This document shows, piece after piece, positions 1 to 5,143 of a stretch of 5,914 nt of DNA (its first letter is position 1; each line of letters opens with the position of its first letter). The DNA lies in NCBI GenBank assembly GCA_903930195.1, contig CAIYXH010000151.1, forward strand, positions 1 to 5,914, read 5' to 3'. The notes below the pieces were generated by a model. The model did not search any database, was not told the origin of the DNA, and saw only the letters and a list, made by a program, of their open reading frames with translations. This DNA is from an uncultured Actinomycetes bacterium (GTDB lineage Bacteria; Actinomycetota; Thermoleophilia; Gaiellales; Gaiellaceae). Both the position numbers and the translations under genes were made by a program.

Positions 1-567
<567 letters not shown>

Positions 568-577
568 GTGTTGTGTC

Positions 578-593
578 GCCGGCCGAAGCCGAC
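578..593 (-). other. cUUCGg tetraloop hairpin next to 16S 5' end
   Basis: On the minus strand GTCGGC pairs with GCCGGC around a TTCG loop: six pairs including one G-U, closed by C-G, the classic very stable cUUCGg loop. It ends 10 bases before the predicted mature 16S 5' end. Its likely role is folding or processing of the pre-rRNA leader; this is inferred from position. Confidence 0.7.
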
Positions 594-602
594 GAAACGG
601 GT

Positions 603-622
603 TCGTGCCCCGAAGGACACGA
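603..622 (-). other. Second cUUCGg tetraloop hairpin in rRNA leader
   Basis: On the minus strand TCGTGTCC pairs with GGGCACGA around a TTCG loop, giving eight pairs with one G-U. It sits 9 bases upstream (transcript sense) of the other cUUCGg hairpin. No T-tract follows, so it is not an intrinsic terminator. It is probably a structural element of the pre-16S leader. Confidence 0.7.
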
Positions 623-656
623 GATTTCACAGTGAGCTACGTACTACTGCTCAAAG

Positions 657-690
657 GTCGTGCACACGGCCGGGAAGGCCGAGGCACGAC
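657..690 (-). other. Leader stem-loop (processing-type hairpin)
   Basis: Seven perfect outer pairs (GTCGTGC with GCACGAC in the minus transcript) enclose an inner GGCC/GGCC helix with a five-base loop. There is no T-tract. The position, about 90-120 bases before 16S, suits a pre-rRNA folding or nuclease-processing element. The true RNase III stem would need a partner downstream of 16S, which is outside this window. Confidence 0.65.
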
Positions 691-748
691 GAGGATTTGC
701 CTCGCATCCCTGCCTCCGTCTGCAAGCAGGCGGCGACCAGGATCGAGG
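690..748 (-). other. Leader composite stem with alternative pairing
   Basis: On the minus strand CCTCGATCC (740-748) can pair with GGATGCGAGG (700-709) over nine base pairs with one bulge, enclosing a GCCTGC/GCAGG-type inner helix. A competing five-pair hairpin (690-694 with 700-704) uses the same right arm. Either could form during transcription. Function unknown; it lies between boxA and the processing hairpin. Confidence 0.5.
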
Positions 749-772
749 TTTCTCGACGTTTAAACGCTGTTG

Positions 773-786
773 AGTTTTCAAAGACC
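773..786 (-). promoter_or_regulatory. rRNA boxA antitermination element
   Basis: The minus strand reads GGTCTTTGAAAACTCAACAG, very close to the TTTGAGAACTCAACAG-type boxA found upstream of 16S and in 16S-23S spacers of actinobacteria such as Streptomyces and Mycobacterium. BoxA RNA is bound by NusB-NusE (S10) and recruits the antitermination complex that lets RNA polymerase cross the untranslated rRNA genes. It lies about 210 bases upstream of mature 16S, a reasonable distance. A 10-bp AT-containing palindrome (757-766) follows it closely. Confidence 0.8.
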
Positions 787-789
787 GGT

Positions 790-807
790 GTCAGCTTTGG
801 GGCTGAC
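790..807 (-). other. Short hairpin between terminator and boxA
   Basis: Six perfect pairs (GTCAGC with GCTGAC) and a six-base loop. It lies between the T-tract of the terminator and the boxA. Placed just ahead of boxA, it could be a boxB-like or loading structure, but no protein-binding signature is recognisable. Confidence 0.55.
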
Positions 808-811
808 GGCG

Positions 812-840
812 AAAAAAAGCCTCCGACTCGCGCCAGAGGC
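812..840 (-). terminator. Strong intrinsic terminator upstream of boxA
   Basis: In the minus transcript GCCTCTGGC pairs with GTCGGAGGC: nine pairs with two G-U wobbles, around a GCGA loop of the stable GNRA class. Seven T follow at once (812-818). This is an almost textbook rho-independent terminator, unusual in so GC-rich a genome. It would stop tyrS read-through before the rRNA operon. If the rRNA promoter lies upstream of it, it would instead act as an attenuator in the rRNA leader. Only the sequence is seen; efficiency is inferred. Confidence 0.85.
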
Positions 841-886
841 CTCCAAGATCAGGAATCGTAGCAAATACGATTTCGGGCCTGGAGGC
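839..886 (-). other. Nested hairpin overlapping the terminator base
   Basis: An outer helix of nine pairs (878-886 with 839-847, one G-U) encloses a perfect seven-pair hairpin (854-860 with 866-872, five-base loop). The outer helix shares two bases (839-840) with the terminator stem. The upstream arm can also pair perfectly for seven bases with the terminator's right arm (881-887 with 818-824), which would break the terminator. The inner repeat also contains TACGAT on both strands, with a TG extension on the minus strand, so it could instead be a promoter -10 element. Function is not established. Confidence 0.5.
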
Positions 887-943
887 TCCTTTGACGAGGG
901 TCGATGGACTTCCCTGCGACGCCAGTGGTTCGGCGACCGAGGA

Positions 944-971
944 AGACTAGCACGTTCGACCCTTCACGCAA
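944..971 (-). promoter_or_regulatory. Candidate rRNA promoter (-35/-10)
   Basis: On the minus strand TTGCGT (966-971) and TAGTCT (944-949) are separated by 16 bases. The -10 fits the TAnnnT form common in actinobacteria, and the 8-mer GCTAGTCT around it is identical to the one at the tyrS start. The predicted start of transcription is near 937. Hexamer matches are modest (3 of 6 each) and the -35 lies inside the hairpin after tyrS, so this is a candidate only. Confidence 0.35.
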
Positions 972-991
972 GGGAACCGTTGCGCGAAGGG
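960..991 (-). terminator. Hairpin directly after tyrS stop
   Basis: Twelve pairs with one G-U (960-971 with 980-991) around an eight-base loop. The stem begins two bases after the tyrS TGA. No T-tract follows, so it would be a T-less terminator of the kind proposed for actinobacteria, or an mRNA 3'-end stabiliser. Confidence 0.6.
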
Positions 992-992
992 G

Positions 993-2138
993 TCATGAGG
1001 CGACGAGACGGCCGAAACGCCGCTTGCCTGCTTGCAAAACGGCTCCTGCGAGTCTATCGCGCGGCACGTCGTTCTCGGCGATCGGCGCGCCGTCGAGCTT
1101 GACCGCGCCCTGGGCGATGAGTCGGCGGGCGTCCGAAGTCGAGCCCACGCCGAACGAGCCGACGAGCAGCGCCGGCAGATGCACCGGATCGCCCTCGGGC
1201 AGGACGACGTCGGGGATGTCCTCCGGGGCCCCGCCCTCGCGGACGACACGGGTGAAGTGCGCCTCCGCGGCGGCCGCGGCCTCCGCCCCGTGCGAGCGCT
1301 CGACGATCCACCGCGCGAGCGCGAGCTTGGACGCGAGCGGATCGCCCGCGGGGGCGTCGCGGTCGGCGACGAGCGTCCACCACGCGCCGAGCTGCGCGTC
1401 AGGGATCCGCATCGTGCGGCCGAACATCTCCTCGGGCGCGGAGGTCAGCGGGATGTTGTTCCCCATCGACGAGCTCATCTTCTCGCCGTCCCAGGAGACG
1501 AGCAGCGGCGTCGTGAGCACCACCTGGGGCTCCAGGCCGTAGTGCTGCATCACCTCGCGCCCCGTGAGCAGGTTGTAGAGCTGGTCGGTGCCGCCGAGCT
1601 CGACGTCGGCCTCGATCGCGACGGAGTCGTAGGCCTGCATCAGCGGGTAGAGCAGCTCGGAGACCGAGACGGGCAGGTTCGCCGCCATCCGCTTCGCAAA
1701 GTCGTCGCGCTCGAGCAGCCGCGCGACGGTGATCGTCCGCGTCAGCCGCACGACGTCCGCGAACGAGAGCTTCGCGAGCCACTCGCCGTTGTACCGCACC
1801 TCGGTGCGATCGGGATCGAGCACGACCATCGCCTGCTCGAGGTACGTCCGTGCGTTCGCGTCGATCTCCTCGTCGGAGAGGATCGGGCGCTCTGCCGAGC
1901 GACCGGAGGGATCGCCGATCCGGGTCGTGTAGTCGCCGATGATCAGCACGCCCGTGTGGCCGGCGTCCTGGAACGCGCGCATGCGCTGGAGCGGGATCGC
2001 GCGGCCGATATGCACGTCCGGCGAGGTCACGTCGATGCCGAGCTTCACCCGCAGCGGGCGTCCGAGCTTCAGCTTTGCCTCGAGTCCGCCGGCCGGCAGG
2101 ACCTCGACGGCGTTGCGGGTCAAGTCGGCGACGGTCAT
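993..2138 (-). CDS. tyrS: Tyrosyl-tRNA synthetase
   Basis: Cytoplasmic class I aminoacyl-tRNA synthetase that activates tyrosine with ATP and charges tRNA-Tyr. The protein is 381 aa, close to the usual length of the TyrZ-like bacterial branch. Visible in order: the ATP-binding HIGH-type motif HIGR (residues 43-46), the conserved GDYTTRIGDPSGRSAERP stretch (68-85), the tyrosine-pocket YDSVAIEADVELGGTDQ (170-186), the KMSSS form of the KMSKS loop (220-224), and a C-terminal S4 RNA-binding domain (about 320-378). The ATG at 2138 is the natural start: family similarity begins at once. There is no Shine-Dalgarno sequence, and a -10-like TAGTCT ends only 8 bases before the ATG, so the mRNA is probably leaderless. 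No T-box leader is possible in the 22-bp gap. It is divergent from the PBP gene and co-directional with the downstream rRNA genes. The fourth HIGH residue being Arg is a mild oddity. Confidence 0.97.
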   Translation of the reverse strand: MTVADLTRNAVEVLPAGGLEAKLKLGRPLRVKLGIDVTSPDVHIGRAIPLQRMRAFQDAGHTGVLIIGDYTTRIGDPSGRSAERPILSDEEIDANARTYLEQAMVVLDPDRTEVRYNGEWLAKLSFADVVRLTRTITVARLLERDDFAKRMAANLPVSVSELLYPLMQAYDSVAIEADVELGGTDQLYNLLTGREVMQHYGLEPQVVLTTPLLVSWDGEKMSSSMGNNIPLTSAPEEMFGRTMRIPDAQLGAWWTLVADRDAPAGDPLASKLALARWIVERSHGAEAAAAAEAHFTRVVREGGAPEDIPDVVLPEGDPVHLPALLVGSFGVGSTSDARRLIAQGAVKLDGAPIAENDVPRDRLAGAVLQAGKRRFGRLVAS

Positions 2139-2143
2139 CGCGG

Positions 2144-2154
2144 GCTAGACTAGC
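2144..2154. promoter_or_regulatory. Symmetric divergent promoter, tyrS / PBP
   Basis: The 22-bp gap between the two starts holds the perfect palindrome GCTAG-A-CTAGC. It gives TAGACT on the plus strand (2146-2151) and TAGTCT on the minus strand (2152 to 2147), both TAnnnT -10 elements. Transcription starts about 7 bases downstream would fall near 2158 (plus) and 2140 (minus), within about 3 bases of each start codon. No convincing -35 is seen on either side, and neither gene has a ribosome binding site. I infer a shared promoter giving two leaderless mRNAs; a repressor operator is the alternative reading. Confidence 0.5.
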
Positions 2155-2160
2155 GACGGT

Positions 2161-4596
2161 TTGAGGCTGTTCCGACGATCGCGGGCGCCGAAGCAGCGCC
2201 GCATTCGGAAGCTCAGGCTGCTCGCCCTCCTGCTGGTTCTCGGCCTGCTGGGCACGGCCTCGTTCACCTATGGGATGTTGCGGTCGATCTCGGGGCAGAT
2301 CCCGTCGCTCGACCCGGCCAAGGTCGACCGCAACCAGGAGGCCAACACCTACGTCTACGCCTCCGACGGCAAGACGGTGCTCGCGGTGCTGCGCGGCTCG
2401 CAGGCACGGGTCGTCCTGCCGTCCAACAAGATCTCCCCCTGGATCAAGAACGCGATCGTCGCGACCGAGGACAAGCGCTTCTACGAGCACCGCGGCGTCG
2501 ACCTGCACGGCATCTTCCGCGCGATCTGGAGCGACGTCCAGGGCGACCCCGTGCAGGGCGGCTCGACGATCACGCAGCAGTTCGTCAAGAACGCGATCAA
2601 CGGCAACTCCCCCACCGTCGGCCGAAAGCTCCGCGAGGCCGCTCTCGCCTGGCAGCTCGAGCAGTCGTGGTCGAAGGACCGGATCCTCACCGCCTACCTC
2701 AACACGATCTACTTCGGCAACGGCGCCTACGGCGTCGACCAGGCCTGCCGCGTCTACTTCGGCAAGCACGCGAGCCCGGCGACGTTGACGCCCGGCCAGG
2801 CCGCCCTCCTCGCCGGGATCCCCGAGGACCCGACGCTCTACGACCCGGTCGCGCACCCGCAGGCCGCGCGGCTGCGGCGCAACCTCGTGCTGCGGCTGAT
2901 GCGCCAGCAGAACTACCTCGACGCCGCGCAGTACCGCCGCTACGTCGCCTCGCCGATGCCGAACCCGCACTCGGTACACCTGCCGGCCGTCCAAGGCAAG
3001 GCGCCGTACTTCGCCGGCTACGTCACGAGCCAGCTCCTCGCCACGTACCCGCAGAAGAAGGTCTACGGCGGCGGGCTGAAGGTGACGACCACGATCGACC
3101 TGGGACTGCAGAAGCTCGCGCAGCAGGCAATCGCGAAGGTGCTGCCTCCGTCGATCGGGCCGGACGCGGCGTTGGTGGCCCTCAACGCGCGGACAGGCGC
3201 CGTGCTCGCAATGGTCGGCGGACGGAACTTCCACAAGAGCCAGTTCAACCTGGCGACCCAGGGCGAGCGCCAGCCGGGCTCGTCGTTCAAGCCGTTCGTG
3301 CTCGCGGCCGCGTTGAAGGACGGGATCTCCCCCGCGACCACGCTGACCTCCCACAAGCTCGCGATCGACATCGGGGGCCGGGTCTGGCAGGTCAACAACT
3401 TCGAGGGCGAGGATCTCGGGCCGATCGACCTGAGCAAGGCGCTGGTCGTGTCCGACAACTCCGTCTTCGCCCAGCTGACGACGATCGTGGGGCCGAAGAG
3501 CGTCGTCGACGTCGCCAAGAACATGGGCATCTCGACGCCGCTGCAGTCGTACTTCGCGATCGGCCTCGGCGCCGAGCCGGCGACGCCGCTCGAGATGGCC
3601 CGGGCCTACGACACGATCGACAACGGCGGCAACCGCATCGACGGGTCGATCACCGGCAACGCGCCGCTCGCGATCGGGAGCATCACCTCGGGAAGCACGA
3701 CGACCCAGAACGCGCCGAGCAACCATCGGGTGCTCACGCCGGAGAACGCCGCGATCGAGACGTCGATGATGACGGGTGTCGTCGGCTACGGCACCGGCAC
3801 GGCCGCCGCGATCCCGGGCCGGGCCGTCGCGGGCAAGACGGGCACGACCGAGAACTACGGCGACGCCTGGTTCGTCGGCTTCACGCCCGACATCGTGGTC
3901 GCCGTCTGGGTCGGGTACCCCGACACGCTGAAGCCGATGACGACCGAGTTCCACGGCCACCCGGTGACCGGCGGCACCTTCCCGGCGGAGATCTGGAAGG
4001 CGTTCACCGAGAAGGCCCTGACCTACGAGAACGAGCCGGACGACTCGTTCCCGTACTCCTCGATCCCGTACGCGTCCCCCGCGACGGTCGTCAACCCGAC
4101 GCAGACGCAGCTCGTGCTCGACAACGGCAACTGCAAGAACGCGCACACCGTCGACTTCTTCTCGGGCTTCGCGCCGACGACGACCGCGACCTGCAAGCCG
4201 GACGAGGTCGACGTGCCGAATGTCCGGGGGCTGAGCGTCGCCGACGCCACCTCGCGCCTGCTGCTGCAGCCGCTGCTGACGAAGGTCGTCTACCGGCCGG
4301 CGAAGGGCGGCCAGAAGCCGGGCCTCGTCGTCGACCAGCTCCCCCGCGCCGGCACGCTCTCGGCCTACGACAAGGTGATGCTCGTCGTGACGAAGGCGAC
4401 CCAGGGCGTCGTGCCCAAGGTGACCGGGCTGTCGCTCGCTGCAGCGCGCACCTCGCTCGCCGCGATCAAGGCGCACGTGCACGTGACCGGCGGCTCGAGC
4501 GGCACCGTCGTCACGCAGAGCCCGAAGCCGGGCGTCGCCGCGACACCGGGCCTTGCCGTCGGGCTCACCGTGCGCCGGGCGAAAAAGGCCGGCTGA
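2161..4596 (+). CDS. Class A penicillin-binding protein with two PASTA domains
   Basis: Bifunctional murein synthase (PBP1A/PonA type, 811 aa): it polymerises lipid II into glycan strands and cross-links the stem peptides outside the membrane. A basic cytoplasmic tail (1-17) precedes one membrane helix (about 18-38). The GT51 glycosyltransferase domain shows ED..F..H.G (catalytic E103, 103-112), GGSTITQQ (133-140), RKLRE (155-159, second Glu E159) and the ILTAYLN region (175-181). The transpeptidase domain shows SSFK (nucleophile S374, K377), SDN (431-433) and KTG (559-561). Two PASTA domains follow (about 684-746 and 750-806), thought to bind muropeptide or beta-lactam-like ligands. C658 and C678 flank the linker before PASTA 1 and may form a disulfide. 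The start is TTG: an in-frame TAG lies at 2146-2148 and the next Met (39) is beyond the membrane helix. No Shine-Dalgarno is seen. All catalytic residues are intact, so it should be active. Confidence 0.96.
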   Translation: MRLFRRSRAPKQRRIRKLRLLALLLVLGLLGTASFTYGMLRSISGQIPSLDPAKVDRNQEANTYVYASDGKTVLAVLRGSQARVVLPSNKISPWIKNAIVATEDKRFYEHRGVDLHGIFRAIWSDVQGDPVQGGSTITQQFVKNAINGNSPTVGRKLREAALAWQLEQSWSKDRILTAYLNTIYFGNGAYGVDQACRVYFGKHASPATLTPGQAALLAGIPEDPTLYDPVAHPQAARLRRNLVLRLMRQQNYLDAAQYRRYVASPMPNPHSVHLPAVQGKAPYFAGYVTSQLLATYPQKKVYGGGLKVTTTIDLGLQKLAQQAIAKVLPPSIGPDAALVALNARTGAVLAMVGGRNFHKSQFNLATQGERQPGSSFKPFVLAAALKDGISPATTLTSHKLAIDIGGRVWQVNNFEGEDLGPIDLSKALVVSDNSVFAQLTTIVGPKSVVDVAKNMGISTPLQSYFAIGLGAEPATPLEMARAYDTIDNGGNRIDGSITGNAPLAIGSITSGSTTTQNAPSNHRVLTPENAAIETSMMTGVVGYGTGTAAAIPGRAVAGKTGTTENYGDAWFVGFTPDIVVAVWVGYPDTLKPMTTEFHGHPVTGGTFPAEIWKAFTEKALTYENEPDDSFPYSSIPYASPATVVNPTQTQLVLDNGNCKNAHTVDFFSGFAPTTTATCKPDEVDVPNVRGLSVADATSRLLLQPLLTKVVYRPAKGGQKPGLVVDQLPRAGTLSAYDKVMLVVTKATQGVVPKVTGLSLAAARTSLAAIKAHVHVTGGSSGTVVTQSPKPGVAATPGLAVGLTVRRAKKAG

Positions 4597-5137
4597 GGTA
4601 CGGCGAGCCGGCAAGCCCGTAGCGCCAGGGCTGCTCGGCCGCCTTCGTGATCCCGATCCGGACGCCGACGGCCACGTCGACCTCACCGCTGCGCGGCTCG
4701 AGCACGAACGGCGGCCGGTCGATGCGCGCCCCGTCGTCCTCGCCCGTGATCCCGAGCGCCTGGCAGAGCCGCCCGGGCCCCGAGCAGAGCAGGCGCGGGT
4801 CGTCGACGCCACGGCGGAGCTGCATCTCCTCGAGCCCGCGGGTCGGCTCGAGCGCCCGCAGCAGCACCGCGCTCGCCTCGCCGACCGGGCCGCAGACGAG
4901 GTTCGCGCACCAGTGCAAGCCGTACGAGCGGTAGACGTAGATCCGGCCGGGCGGCCCGAACATCGTCCGCGTCCGCGGCGTCTCGCCGCGAAAGCTGTGC
5001 GATGCCGGATCGTCCTGGCGGTAGGCCTCGACCTCGACGATCCGGCCGCCGACCCCGCCGACGAGAAGCTCCGTCCCGATCAGCGCGCGGGCGAGCTCGT
5101 GCACGTCACCGGCGAACCAGTCGGCGCCGAGCGCCAC
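4565..5137 (-). CDS. mpg: 3-methyladenine DNA glycosylase (AAG/MPG family)
   Basis: Monofunctional base-excision repair enzyme that flips out and removes alkylated purines such as 3-methyladenine, and in some members hypoxanthine. It has 190 aa, typical for bacterial members. By comparison with human AAG, the catalytic Glu is E37 in VEVEAY (35-39), the intercalating Tyr is Y39, and H47 matches the pocket His. TPRTRTMFGPPGRIYVYRSYG (53-73), N79, the LLRALEP block with R94 (92-98) and CSGPGRLCQALGIT (118-131) are all conserved family blocks. The GTG start lies 6 bases after the TGA of the upstream aminotransferase gene, so translation is probably coupled; only a weak GAGCGGCG precedes it. The 3' end overlaps the convergent PBP gene by 32 bp, yet the C-terminal GSPYLSR motif is normal for the family, so the gene appears complete. 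Confidence 0.94.
   Translation of the reverse strand: MALGADWFAGDVHELARALIGTELLVGGVGGRIVEVEAYRQDDPASHSFRGETPRTRTMFGPPGRIYVYRSYGLHWCANLVCGPVGEASAVLLRALEPTRGLEEMQLRRGVDDPRLLCSGPGRLCQALGITGEDDGARIDRPPFVLEPRSGEVDVAVGVRIGITKAAEQPWRYGLAGSPYLSRPFSPGAR
4582..4612 (-). terminator. Terminator-like inverted repeat inside the mpg 3' end
   Basis: A perfect seven-base inverted repeat (4588-4594 and 4606-4612, GCCGGCT/AGCCGGC, 11-base loop) is followed on the minus strand by C and five T (4582-4586). It looks like an intrinsic terminator but lies 17 bases before the end of the mpg coding region and overlaps the PBP stop codon. On the plus strand it lies at the PBP 3' end but has no T-tract. It may be a coincidence of coding sequence. 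Confidence 0.4.
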
Positions 5138-5143
5138 CGCCGC

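Larger units (their letters stand above)
568..992 (-). other. rRNA leader and tyrS-rrs intergenic region
   Basis: These 425 bases between the tyrS stop and mature 16S contain no credible protein or tRNA gene. On the minus strand they hold a chain of stem-loops, one strong intrinsic terminator and a boxA element, each listed separately. The part from the boxA (about 786) down to 568 reads as a normal pre-16S leader, with antitermination and processing signals. The part from 812 to 991 reads as the tyrS 3' end region plus promoter and attenuation-like structure. The rRNA transcription start could not be fixed; the best candidate promoter is around 944-971. Short open frames crossing this region have no start signals and cross the rRNA or the structured leader. 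Confidence 0.8.

Noticed and set aside
634..658. A second boxA-like CTTTGAGCAGT on the minus strand and a weak GAGC/GCTC hairpin beside it
   Set aside because: It lacks the AACTC core after TTTGAG, and the hairpin has only four outer pairs; too weak to call.
568..992. Possible tRNA gene or T-box in the leader
   Set aside because: No T-loop GTTCRA motif in a cloverleaf context and no T-box core sequence was found on either strand.
2113..2118. TTGCGG as -35 for the PBP promoter
   Set aside because: It is 27 bases from the TAGACT -10, too far for a normal 16-18 base spacer.
1032..2153. A 373-codon open frame on the plus strand antisense to tyrS
   Set aside because: It mirrors tyrS, whose catalytic and S4 motifs are intact; the antisense translation shows no recognisable motif.
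2667..4622. A 651-codon open frame within the PBP gene in another plus-strand frame
   Set aside because: It is a shadow of the PBP gene with low-complexity Arg/Ala/Asp-rich sequence.
1399..4812. A 1137-codon open frame on the minus strand across tyrS, the PBP gene and part of mpg
   Set aside because: It lies antisense to the motif-complete PBP and out of frame with tyrS and mpg on the same strand. Its translation is Arg/Ala/Gly-rich without domains, a common by-product of GC-rich codon use.
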